Positions 9,101 through 16,780 of a stretch of 64,000 nucleotides of DNA are shown here, piece by piece (the first letter of the stretch is position 1; every line of letters starts with the position of its first letter). Source of the stretch: a virus; the IMG/VR virus record IMGVR_UViG_3300043449_002292, positions 78,860-142,859 of that record; one strand, given 5' to 3'. Under the pieces are notes generated by a model. That model was not told the DNA's origin, ran no database searches, and was given only the letters and a program-made list of their open reading frames with translations. A program made the position numbers and the translations under genes.

Positions 9101-9173
9101 GACCCGATGGTTGAACCTCGGTCACCCCACCGGTGCTATCGATCTCATTTAACGTGATATTTGGCGCAGCCAT
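6159..9173 (-). CDS. gp18: Tail sheath protein, second copy (gp18-like)
   Basis: A 1004-aa contractile sheath subunit. Seen: an N-terminal segment with SGRAAGVIGTADQGTAFVP and LNQWLNNASAGTYVRVLG, and a C-terminal core with INGQRTTL, VNVRRLLIEVRRRVKAVAYT, LLFEPNREAT and TTQADIENN ending in IDFEARNAANF. These match the conserved handshake-forming ends of T4-type sheaths. The 1004 aa compares with 659 aa in T4; the extra length lies in middle domains that face outward in sheaths. The upstream neighbour is a clear paralogue with the same motifs in the same order. The gene lies directly ahead of the tube gene. Two full-length, diverged sheath genes are unusual; both look intact. Confidence 0.93.
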   Translation of the reverse strand: MAAPNITLNEIDSTGGVTEVQPSGRAAGVIGTADQGTAFVPLTFANAQQFRTEFGYPSADRPAPVALNQWLNNASAGTYVRVLGVGDGNKRTTASPNAGKVTNAGFVVGSQKVQTATGQLGNNPYATTSGINGRTYFLGCYMSESAGSWLLSDSGVQTSTAAQPIIRGVLFAASGVQITVSSSAPGATSDTYSSAATTAIPAKGWFTGSLDLRSGKQNFTLFLNGHTDSDAYPSVISASLNPSDLSYFARTLNTNPRLVEEYGYVLYNHYDVLDAFAVPTGSGIAAQDLVRRVDVNTSIEEIVFCLSGTQTANNGTATFPNYEGFEDRYQHPATPFIVSQNFGGTRYNLFKFHARSDGADSNELYKITIENIKYPTTADSYGRFTVKLRSFDDSDDSPVVLESYVDCDLDPDSSNFVGKKIGDLNTYFDFDRTADAQKVIEDGLYGKASRRIRIELSDDVINKIVPTNTLPVGSRGYYHLVTSGSGFLTTGSYGNSPHLTVPTTNARELPIFFRHSINIGAAAADPNATGESKYYWGPQFNVCNSTTQPNDGTTAPTTLLGAGAFSAYTKYFPKFHTTYQNPWAGGNEGAQNVNGSVVDADLFNKNLFTLERVQVMTSSDTTIDTTRWDEAVYQRDGVLDSTLGGRFLDVNVDFSYASNRSYLKFVTFMQGGFDGLNVFDADKFYMRDSAIRRELDNTNQGELNGPTVAAYRKAVDIMSNKTYSDVSLLAIPDVRHPAVTDYALSSMQTKFDALYIMDVELKDETNSYITASISSDTYPSVNVNYTTTRFRNRGLNNSFGAAYFPDLFASIDPGNGIPVSMRVPASAMVLGAFGQNDRIGYAWNAPAGYVRAIIPAEELSTKFLAENVDTVYDAGINPIVASLGAGIIINGQRTTLAEGSALDRVNVRRLLIEVRRRVKAVAYTLLFEPNREATIARFNSLVTPIMKQVQAQRGVERYRVQIDTTTTTQADIENNTIRGKIYLQPTKAAEFISIDFEARNAANF

Positions 9174-9211
9174 TCGTTGAACTCCTTAATCTCTCGCTTA
9201 ACTATTGCTGA

Positions 9212-12200
9212 TTATACGAACTCAACACCCGCGGGGGTGATGATAAAGTCGACAGCGATGAACTCAACCGCGCGGGTTGGGACCACGATAATCCTACCGT
9301 TGAGCCTGCTGGCCTCTACGTCAGCCTGGGTGTTGTTGGTATCATCGCAGATGATCCTGAACTGCTCAACTCCCGCCTGTGCCTTCACAAGGGAAAGCAG
9401 CGGGGTCGCACGATCGACGAATGTCTTCCTTGTCGTTGCATCGTTGGGCTCGAAGAGAAGACCACGCGCGACGCCGAGAATGATCCTCTTGAGCTCCAGG
9501 AAGAGACGACGGACATTGACGCGATCGAAAGCTGACTTCGAGAGCTGCAGGGTCTTCTGTCCGAAGATGACGAACCCGCTACCCGGGAAGGTTGCGATCG
9601 GGTTGATCGAATTCTCGTAGAGGTAATCACGATCAGCTGCCGAGAGTCGAACCTCAACGTTGCCTACGAAATCGAGAGCAGCGCGGTTGAAGCCTGCGGG
9701 AGCATACCACGGGTAGGAGACCCTGTCACCGTATCCGATCGCTCCGAGCGCCGCCACCGATGCGGGCACCTTGACCTTACGGTTCGTCGTCGTATCATTC
9801 ACAAAGACGTCCGGGAAGTAAGTCGCGACGTAGTTGCTGTTGATCGCGCGGGCGGTGAGAGCATCCGTCGTCTTCGTCACATTGGGCTTCGTTCCTGAAT
9901 CCTCAAAGATTCGAACGTTCGCATCAGTGTAGGACGGCATGTCGAGGACATACATTCCAAGAGCGTAGCTTGGAAGTCGACGGGTGATGTAATCGGTAAT
10001 CAGCGGCTCCTTGATTCCCGGCGTAGCGATCACGTTGACGTTGACCGTCAGCTTGTCTGTCATGAGCTTCGAGGCGACACGATATGAATTGATCGCGTTG
10101 TTGCTGAGGTTGTCACCCGCAGGATCGTATCCCAGACCCGATCGAGCAAGCGGTTCGGATCCACCGACAGCCAGACCGCCCGTATCCGTCGACGTTGCGC
10201 GATCACCGAGGCGAGCCGCTGCAGCGTCGAGGACGTTGAGACCGTCGAATCCACCGTAGAAGATCGTGGAGAACTTCGCATACTCGGAGAATTTGTTGAA
10301 TGTGTTGACGGAGCCCGACAGAAGCGAGGCGAAAGTAAGCCTGCTCAGGGAGCTGTCGGTGATCCTATAGTCCACAGCATCCGGAACCCCGTTACGTATG
10401 TAAGCAGCCTCCTTCATGTGGGCCTCGATGGTTCCCGTTACATCGGAGAGCGTCTGATTGGAAAGGGCGACACGTGCCAGCGTGAACTTGTTGGCGTTGA
10501 AAGCATCAGCATCCGAGCCGGTCAGCAGCGCGTCGAGCTTCTGAATCCCCTGGAACTTTGAGTAAGCGAGAACCAGAGGGTTGAAGGCGTAACCAGCGTT
10601 CGCGTCCATGACCGAGTTCTCAATTTTACCCGAGACGGTTCCGGACGGGACGAGCTTCTCAAACTTCACACCCCAGTGCAGGCGGGAGTCTGGGATCTCG
10701 AGGATTCCCGGCGACCCGATGTATGATGAGCCGTCAACAGTTCCCCTCGTTGCCTTGAAGCGGAACGGAAGCGGTGGGACAATAGAGCCGGTCAGGCCCG
10801 TTGCGATCGAGCTGCTGCAGGCGAGGCGTGGTAGCACCCCTCCGCCAGAGCCGTAGGTCCTCGTTCCGATGATGAGGGCGCTCTGCGTATCCGTAAGGGT
10901 CTGGGTCGTGCGAACGACAGGAACACCGCGGAAACCGAAGGGCAGGGCGTTCGTTGGAACCGCGCCGGAATCAAGCTGGCTGGAAATCCGCACTCGAATT
11001 CGACGGCTCGCGTTCGGGAACTTACCGCTGATCAGCAGCCTCTGCTCCGACTCATCCGCAGCATCGAAGTTGAAGGTTACCTTACGATCTCCGATCTTCT
11101 TGGCAACGTAGTTCGTGCTGTTCGGATTGAGATCGCAGCCAGTGAAGCTCTCGAGAACCTTCGTCGATGTGTCGGTGTCGAAGAGATCACGAACCAGGAC
11201 GTCGAACGTTCCGTATGGGTTCTTCGGATCCGTGGAGGCCTTCATGTTGACGATCGAGATCTTGAAGAGATCGTTGCCTGAGGAACCATCCGTGAGGGTC
11301 TCGAAGTGGAAGAGGTCATACTCAAAACCACCATACGGCTGCGAGATGATCGCTGGGGTCCGCGGGGTCGTGTAGCGGGTATCGTAACGTCCGAACTTCT
11401 GCAGGAAGAGGTCGTTTGAGCCTGAGGCGATCGCGATGCAGCTGTCACCGGTCGTATCGATGGGAGCAAGCTCGTCCTCAACCGGAAAATCGACGTAGAG
11501 CAGGTGCTGCTCGTCCTGGAACTTGCGGGGGTCCGTGTTGAGAACCTTTCCGAAGTAGTCCGTAGCGTTGGGGTCGAAGGACGCGGTCAGTATCCTGACG
11601 CCAGAGACCGAATCGGTCGTTCCGAACGTGGCACCCTGTGATGAGGAGATTACGAACTTGAACTTCTTGTATGTTGTGGAGTTTGAATCGAGATCCGTCG
11701 AGGCGATGTCATCGAAAGCTGCTCCCGTCCCGCTCCACTGCGATGCCGCCCCGGTCATGTCAAGGACCATACCGCGGGCGCCGGTTGGGAAGAACAGCAT
11801 ACCACGAACGACGTTTATCGTGTCGTTCGAGGTTGGGTTGAAGCTCGGGTTATCGCTGAAAACCGGGAATCCACGCCACTCGGAGGGAGTTGACGTATCG
11901 GATGGCAGCTTGTGACGAGCAACGAGGAACTGCACCGCGCCAGTCTTACGAAGGTCGGTTGGGGGCTGGGCGACTGTTGAGCCGAGGACCTTGAAACCAG
12001 CGTTACGAACGGTTCCCTGTCCAGCTGTCGTGGAGAAATCAGAGGTGGTGGCATTCGCACCCGCGCCGAGGACGCGGATGAATGTGAGGGCACCCTTGTT
12101 CTTCAGCCACTCGTTCGCGGCGTAAGAGGCTGGACGATCCGGGTCGAGGCCACCGAAGCGTGCCTCGAAGTCCGAGAACGACGCGACGATGGTGGGCACG

Positions 12201-12325
12201 AAGGCAGGACCGGATGCGGCTGCACCGATGAGACCGCCAGGAACCCCAGTGGGCTGGGCTCCGGGTGCGGTGAGCTCAATCTCCTGCTCGAAAAATCCAG
12301 GAGAGCGAAATACCTGTTCCGACAT
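9212..12325 (-). CDS. gp18: Tail sheath protein, first copy (gp18-like)
   Basis: A 1037-aa contractile sheath subunit. Seen: an N-terminus with FRSPGFFEQEIELTAPG and GVPGGLIGAAASGPAFVP, then ANEWLKNKGALTFIRVLGAG. The C-terminal core has VIFGQKTLQL, VNVRRLFLELKRIILGVARG, LLFEPNDATT, AQAGVEQFRI and NNTQADVEASRLNGRI. The same landmarks occur in the downstream copy, with poor resemblance in the middle, so the pair is an old duplication. Its N-terminus, with the RSPGFFEQEI arm, is the more typical T4-like one, so it may be the principal sheath (inference). It is preceded by the gp15-like gene, 66 bases away. The start is an ATG at 12325 with AGGAGC upstream. Confidence 0.93.
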   Translation of the reverse strand: MSEQVFRSPGFFEQEIELTAPGAQPTGVPGGLIGAAASGPAFVPTIVASFSDFEARFGGLDPDRPASYAANEWLKNKGALTFIRVLGAGANATTSDFSTTAGQGTVRNAGFKVLGSTVAQPPTDLRKTGAVQFLVARHKLPSDTSTPSEWRGFPVFSDNPSFNPTSNDTINVVRGMLFFPTGARGMVLDMTGAASQWSGTGAAFDDIASTDLDSNSTTYKKFKFVISSSQGATFGTTDSVSGVRILTASFDPNATDYFGKVLNTDPRKFQDEQHLLYVDFPVEDELAPIDTTGDSCIAIASGSNDLFLQKFGRYDTRYTTPRTPAIISQPYGGFEYDLFHFETLTDGSSGNDLFKISIVNMKASTDPKNPYGTFDVLVRDLFDTDTSTKVLESFTGCDLNPNSTNYVAKKIGDRKVTFNFDAADESEQRLLISGKFPNASRRIRVRISSQLDSGAVPTNALPFGFRGVPVVRTTQTLTDTQSALIIGTRTYGSGGGVLPRLACSSSIATGLTGSIVPPLPFRFKATRGTVDGSSYIGSPGILEIPDSRLHWGVKFEKLVPSGTVSGKIENSVMDANAGYAFNPLVLAYSKFQGIQKLDALLTGSDADAFNANKFTLARVALSNQTLSDVTGTIEAHMKEAAYIRNGVPDAVDYRITDSSLSRLTFASLLSGSVNTFNKFSEYAKFSTIFYGGFDGLNVLDAAAARLGDRATSTDTGGLAVGGSEPLARSGLGYDPAGDNLSNNAINSYRVASKLMTDKLTVNVNVIATPGIKEPLITDYITRRLPSYALGMYVLDMPSYTDANVRIFEDSGTKPNVTKTTDALTARAINSNYVATYFPDVFVNDTTTNRKVKVPASVAALGAIGYGDRVSYPWYAPAGFNRAALDFVGNVEVRLSAADRDYLYENSINPIATFPGSGFVIFGQKTLQLSKSAFDRVNVRRLFLELKRIILGVARGLLFEPNDATTRKTFVDRATPLLSLVKAQAGVEQFRIICDDTNNTQADVEASRLNGRIIVVPTRAVEFIAVDFIITPAGVEFV

Positions 12326-12391
12326 CAGTTGCTCCTAATCTTAATGGGCTAATCAAAAGCTAAGTATGTCATAGGAGCGGAAACGACGCAG

Positions 12392-13657
12392 TCATTTTAA
12401 GTCCTTGTCGGACTTTGCGATTCTCCTGACGGTCGTGAGAACTTCCTCTCCGTGGGCCGCAGAAACCCTCCTGACCCTCACGGTCACGTCCATGGGTTTA
12501 CCCGTTATGGGATCCTCGGTGAGTCTCCTGGTGGTGCTGCGGGTTCGCAGCGAGGTAGATTCCATGCCTCCCACAGCCGTCGTCGGATTCTCCCGAATCC
12601 CGCTTCCGACCCGCTGGTTTCCACCCGCTGCGCGCTCAGCCTGACGATCCGTGCTTGTGCCGATGGAACCTTGAATCTCCGGCCCGTCGACGGTCGCGAT
12701 GGGATCGAGGATCCTAGAATCGATCCGCATGTCGGCGAAGTTGCCCGGGGGCTCCGGATCGACCATGCCGTTGATTATTCCGAACGAGAACTGGGTCGCT
12801 GAGACTGTCCTCCTGATGCCGTTCGGAATTCCAGGTGATGATGGCAGGACGATGAAGGCTGGGATGGAGGCCTTCAGGGTGTGCTTGATCGCGCGTTCAT
12901 CATCGCTCATGTTGTCGAACGTGGTCTCGGACGAGACATCGGGGTCGAATGTGGCGTTGAACCAGTAACCCGAATCCGTCTCAAGGCGGTAAGATCTCGC
13001 GCGGACGTTGTGGTAACCGCTCAGTATCGTGGTCAGGATCTCGTTGCTATGCTGCATGAACTGCGTCCATAGGGTGATCTCGTAGCTTGCTGTGAAGAAT
13101 TTCGGAACTGGGATGGAGATTGTCTCGTAAATTCCAGCACCGAGATTAGGCTCGAGAAGGCGACCACCTGCCATCCGCCCTGGTCGATCCAGACTGTCAC
13201 GTCTGGAGCCGGTGGTTGGTGCTCCCACAGATTCCAGGCCGAGCGAGTTGATCACACGCTGGTAGATGGGATCGTCCTCGGACAGTCGACGCTTCACATC
13301 GATCGTGCCGATGTCACCCATCTCAATGATCTTCTGCGCTTCCTGCGCAACACCTGACCTCTGTATCGTGATCAGCGGAAGTATCAATGCGCCGTTCTTG
13401 TCCCGCAGCGGTTGCTTCCTGCGGGTGATCGCGAAACGCTCACCTGTCGCGAAGATGATGGGAACCTTCTTCGTGGATCCATCCTTCTGCCTGTAGATGA
13501 GGGGCAGGTCCTTGTCGAAGAGGTTGAAGAGCGCGCGGTCGACGTCCTCCAACCCGACGCTCGGGATGACCAGATCCTCGGGAACTGCCGAACCCTCGTA
13601 ACCAAGATCGATCTTGTCGCGTCCGTAGCGCTTCCCAACAGCATACCTTGTGCTCAT
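12392..13657 (-). CDS. gp15: Tail sheath stabiliser / tail completion protein (gp15-like)
   Basis: A 421-aa protein. T4 gp15 (272 aa) caps the tail end and joins it to the head. Seen: VGLEDVDRALFNLFDKDLP, VPIIFATGERFAI, LPLITIQRSG, then ITLWTQFMQHSNEILTTILS and a run ending SIPAFIVLP. This order of beta elements (membrane-protein-like VPI..A..E.F, the inner hexamer strand, then a helix with Q..QHSNEIL) follows T4 gp15 as I remember it. The C-terminal 130 residues are low-complexity and Arg/Thr-rich. The gene overlaps the gp14-like stop by four bases (ATGA), so the two are probably translationally coupled. Position between neck and sheath genes supports the call. Confidence 0.7.
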   Translation of the reverse strand: MSTRYAVGKRYGRDKIDLGYEGSAVPEDLVIPSVGLEDVDRALFNLFDKDLPLIYRQKDGSTKKVPIIFATGERFAITRRKQPLRDKNGALILPLITIQRSGVAQEAQKIIEMGDIGTIDVKRRLSEDDPIYQRVINSLGLESVGAPTTGSRRDSLDRPGRMAGGRLLEPNLGAGIYETISIPVPKFFTASYEITLWTQFMQHSNEILTTILSGYHNVRARSYRLETDSGYWFNATFDPDVSSETTFDNMSDDERAIKHTLKASIPAFIVLPSSPGIPNGIRRTVSATQFSFGIINGMVDPEPPGNFADMRIDSRILDPIATVDGPEIQGSIGTSTDRQAERAAGGNQRVGSGIRENPTTAVGGMESTSLRTRSTTRRLTEDPITGKPMDVTVRVRRVSAAHGEEVLTTVRRIAKSDKDLK

Positions 13658-14307
13658 TCGTCACCGTAGAATGATGAGTTGATCCCATCAGGAGAGACCT
13701 TCTTGGGTCCGGTGATGGGAGCATCGAGCTTACCGTCCGCCTGCAACTCGCGCCGGTCCGCCGTTGTGCCGAGCTCGTTCGTAGCCGCCCCTCGTTGCTG
13801 GACGAAGGTGTCCTGGGAAACCCGCTCCGTCTCGTATGTTGCCGCGGCGGGGCCCTGGAACGCCTTGTCGATGAGACCCTCGCGAGCCTGCTTACCCATC
13901 AACTTGTAACCCGTCACGTGCTCCACCTGCCCGAAGATCTTGCTGATCGTGATGACCTGGGTAATCTCGAAGAAAACTGCACCGTATGAGAAGAAATCTC
14001 CCATTTTTAAGCGAAGCCCCTTATCGACGAGGTCCTGAGAGTGTATCCTCACCTCAATCGCGTGGAACTTCTCACTGCCGAACTTGTTCGTCTTTACCTC
14101 GCCCGCCGACCACTCAACGAGAGCATCGATCTCGAGCGGCGCATCGAACACCTTCTCGGTCGACTCCTCGTAAACATCGTGAACCTGCGTGACATCGACA
14201 CGGATCGGATAATAGAAGATCTTCTGGCCGATAACGTCCTTGATGATCTCCTTTGTGAGGTCGCTGATTAGATCAAGCTCACGGGGTGTGATGAAGAGCC
14301 GCGCCAT
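13654..14307 (-). CDS. gp14: Neck protein (gp14-like)
   Basis: A 217-aa protein. T4 gp14 (256 aa) seals the packaged head together with gp13. Seen: LFITPRELDLISDLTKEII, KIFYYPIRVD, and near residues 115-150 MGDFFSYGAVFFEITQVI followed by FGQVEHVTGYKL. This last part resembles the gp14 element with a GD-hydrophobic-F-x-I pattern followed by a FGQ-type turn. The tail of about 60 residues is polar and probably flexible. Position between the gp13-like and gp15-like genes supports the call, with overlap on the downstream side and only three bases on the upstream side. The family match is from memory. Confidence 0.62.
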   Translation of the reverse strand: MARLFITPRELDLISDLTKEIIKDVIGQKIFYYPIRVDVTQVHDVYEESTEKVFDAPLEIDALVEWSAGEVKTNKFGSEKFHAIEVRIHSQDLVDKGLRLKMGDFFSYGAVFFEITQVITISKIFGQVEHVTGYKLMGKQAREGLIDKAFQGPAAATYETERVSQDTFVQQRGAATNELGTTADRRELQADGKLDAPITGPKKVSPDGINSSFYGDE

Positions 14308-14310
14308 GCA

Positions 14311-15483
14311 TCACCCGATGGTGATCACGCGGCCCATAGGAACCGGGATCGCCTTGAGTATCTTCTGTTGATTATCAATCTCGGAAGCTTTCGTCTCGAT
14401 GAGCTTGTTGTATGTCATCGAGTCGAGCATCTCCTTCAGGTCCGTCCTCAGCTTTTCCTTCTCCTCCTTCCCGGCTGATTTCAGGTCGCCTCCATCAAGC
14501 TGGAGCTCGCCGCCCGGGATCGGAACCGATCCAAATTTTGACCTGATCATACCGAGCAGCTCCTTGCAGAGCGCGAGGGTGTACTGCCTCACCCACTGAC
14601 GTGCCATGGAGTTGACCCGTGAATACTGGAAATTACCGTAGGGAACGTTGGAGAGGTTCGAGACGCCGTTGATGGAGTTGTCGGTAAAAGCTGGTGTCAA
14701 TGGGTTGGACTCAAAGCCCACGCGAACCCAAAGCTTCAACGGGTTCTCGGCGGTGGGGGTCGGAAAGATCCTAATCTTCGTGCCTGTCACCCTGTAGCTG
14801 TAGTTTGAGCGACGGACGCGGTTGGAGATGTTCATCTGCCCGCCGCGGAGGATATCCTCGAAGACTGGTAGGACGTAGAAGACGGTCTCCGGTGTGAACG
14901 ACTCGAACGAGAACTCGTTGTTGAGGTAGTTGATCGCCGAAGTGGTATCGAAGAACCTGTATGCAGCCGAGGGATTGAAGTGCATGATCTCGAAGACACG
15001 CATCTTCCGATGCTCAGGGTTGAGGGATGAGCTGACGATAGGGGTGTTCGTTGCTGGATCCACGAGATCGGTGTAGAGATCGTAGTCCTGGACATTCTGG
15101 CGGAGCTGTATCGACCCAGAGACCGAGTTGTACGTTCCTCCGAGGCCTGCCTCCACAGCGTAGGGCTCCGCGAGACGTATGATGTAGTTCAGCGTGTCGC
15201 GTGGAAACTTCTGGGTCGCGCTATCGAGGCTGCTCGTCTGCATTCCAAGCAGCGAGAGCAGCTGGCTCTTCGCCTGGTACTGGTTGACGATCGAGCCGTA
15301 CTCAAGGAATGCCTCCTCGAAGCAAGCCCAGATCTGCTTCCTGGTGAGCTCGACCGAGAGTATATCATCCCCGAGCCGTCGCTTCACGAAGGTGATCATC
15401 GCGTCCGCCTCGGTCTGAAAGTTCGAGTCGGAATCGAAGAAGCCGAATGGTGTCGGACTTAGTGTGCTGGTAAACGATGACAT
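14311..15483 (-). CDS. gp13: Neck / head-tail connector protein (gp13-like)
   Basis: A 390-aa protein (T4 gp13 is 309 aa). Seen at the N-terminus: ITFVKRRLGDDILSVELTRK followed by QIWACFEEAFLEYGSIVNQY, a pattern of one short helix plus an amphipathic helix with conserved acids found in many connector/neck adaptors. Then come beta-rich segments with FEIMHFNPSAAYRFF and VFYVLPVFEDILRGGQMNI, and a C-terminal helical region with KLIETKASEIDNQQKIL. It opens the neck-tail gene run after a hairpin at 15507-15533. Start ATG with GGGGAAGAG upstream. gp13 is the best guess from position and pattern; a different connector component cannot be excluded. Confidence 0.58.
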   Translation of the reverse strand: MSSFTSTLSPTPFGFFDSDSNFQTEADAMITFVKRRLGDDILSVELTRKQIWACFEEAFLEYGSIVNQYQAKSQLLSLLGMQTSSLDSATQKFPRDTLNYIIRLAEPYAVEAGLGGTYNSVSGSIQLRQNVQDYDLYTDLVDPATNTPIVSSSLNPEHRKMRVFEIMHFNPSAAYRFFDTTSAINYLNNEFSFESFTPETVFYVLPVFEDILRGGQMNISNRVRRSNYSYRVTGTKIRIFPTPTAENPLKLWVRVGFESNPLTPAFTDNSINGVSNLSNVPYGNFQYSRVNSMARQWVRQYTLALCKELLGMIRSKFGSVPIPGGELQLDGGDLKSAGKEEKEKLRTDLKEMLDSMTYNKLIETKASEIDNQQKILKAIPVPMGRVITIG

Positions 15484-15506
15484 CGCTCTTCCCCAGCCCT
15501 AAATAG

Positions 15507-15533
15507 GAACGAGCAGGGAACACCTGCTCGTTC
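15507..15533 (-). terminator. Strong hairpin (terminator-like) between accessory cassette and neck genes
   Basis: An 11-bp perfect inverted repeat (GAACGAGCAGG / CCTGCTCGTTC) with a five-base loop lies between the 402-aa gene and the gp13-like start. On the minus strand it is followed by CTATTTAGG rather than a T run, so it may be a weak terminator or an mRNA-stabilising or processing hairpin. Confidence 0.5.
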
Positions 15534-15555
15534 TCTAATCAATTGTTTTTCGATC

Positions 15556-16764
15556 TCAGACGAAGGAGGAAATCAGCATCCGACGACCACCACGATTCAT
15601 ACTGTCCATCAGGTGATGGGCTGCCGAGAACTGATACATCTCAACGGCGAGCTTACGCATCTCGCTCTCATACAGGGCGGCCCTTCGAGCACGTATCCTG
15701 GACTCCGACATCGTCTTCGCACCTGCTGGCGCAGCAGGACGAATCGCAGCTGCCGCCCCAGCGGTCGCTGCCGACGCTTTAGCAAGGCCACGGGAGGCTG
15801 CGTCCAGGGCGTTCGCGATCATGGTGCGAACAGCATTAGCGGCTTTACCTGCAAGACCGATAAGAAAATCTATGAAGGATATGAAAGCCATTCCCGTCAT
15901 GATAGCGCCCACACCGACCGCAGTCAAGAGAGTTTCCACTGCAGCCACAGCACTTTTGAGCGTGTTCTTTATGAAGTTTAGAACCTCCTGAAGACCTGCT
16001 TTCATGGCACTTTGAACGTTGGTTACAAAGTTTGCCCATGCCGTGCCCATGGCGTCCTTAAAAATTTTCAGGTTGCAGTCTGTCGCAAACTTCTGTTTCG
16101 CCCGAAGCTGATCATTTATCAATGTGCTAAGAGCAGAGAACGTTCCTGCGAGGGCCTCAATCGCTCCCTCGGACAATCCTGCGGTGAACGCGGCGCCCGC
16201 CATGCGAGCGGCAGTCTGGAGAGCGCCCGTGAGTCCACCCTGTCCGCCAGCCGTGCGTAAACTGCTCGCCATCTTGGAGAAGGTGCTGGCAGTCGCTTCC
16301 TGTATTCTCTCGGTTGCGATCAGCTCTGCTGTCACAGCTCCCACCCTTCCTGCCAGTCCGACCGCGGCGAGGGCGTCGGGTAGACTCTTCACAAAAACTT
16401 CGATTCTACAGGCGTCGTCCACACCTGGACGGCCCGGGACGTCAGGGCTCGGAGGGGCACCGCCACCGCCAGCCGCAGCGGGCTTATTCTTCAGCTGGGC
16501 AGCGACAGCCATGATGGCCGTGGCAGCCTTCGATCCGGCGGCAACGGGCTTCAGCGGCTGACCTAGCTTCGCTGTCTGAACCGCGTTGGTGCTGATATCG
16601 GCGCTGTAGCTGTAGGTGGCATCCTGCCACGTGACCACGTTACCGGCGACCTTCACATTCTTTGCCTCCGCAGCTTGAGCAGCAGTGGAAGCCTGCTCCA
16701 TGAGGTATGATCTCCTCATCTCCTGGTTGACGATGGCACGAAGCTGTGACTCAGTTATCCTCAT
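15556..16764 (-). CDS. Ala-rich protein with a long hydrophobic segment, unknown function; possible capsid-internal protein
   Basis: A 402-aa protein, not recognised. Seen: an N-terminal amphipathic helix MRITESQLRAIVNQEMRR followed by LME at 21-23; a short beta-like stretch (38-56); a Pro/Gly linker with GGGGAPPSPDVPGRPG around 99-114; a long Ala-rich helical body; a hydrophobic stretch of about 30 residues at 274-306 containing FISFIDFLIGLAG; and a basic C-terminus. The N-terminal pattern recurs in small proteins of the scaffold region, and [LI]-x-E matches the cleavage rule of T4-type prohead proteases, so it may be loaded into the prohead core (inference). The hydrophobic segment could give membrane activity on ejection. 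It is the last gene of a three-gene cassette, 16 bases below the ligase-adenylyltransferase fusion. SD GGAGATAAA precedes the ATG. Confidence 0.55.
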   Translation of the reverse strand: MRITESQLRAIVNQEMRRSYLMEQASTAAQAAEAKNVKVAGNVVTWQDATYSYSADISTNAVQTAKLGQPLKPVAAGSKAATAIMAVAAQLKNKPAAAGGGGAPPSPDVPGRPGVDDACRIEVFVKSLPDALAAVGLAGRVGAVTAELIATERIQEATASTFSKMASSLRTAGGQGGLTGALQTAARMAGAAFTAGLSEGAIEALAGTFSALSTLINDQLRAKQKFATDCNLKIFKDAMGTAWANFVTNVQSAMKAGLQEVLNFIKNTLKSAVAAVETLLTAVGVGAIMTGMAFISFIDFLIGLAGKAANAVRTMIANALDAASRGLAKASAATAGAAAAIRPAAPAGAKTMSESRIRARRAALYESEMRKLAVEMYQFSAAHHLMDSMNRGGRRMLISSFV

Positions 16765-16780
16765 TTTATCTCCTAAAATC

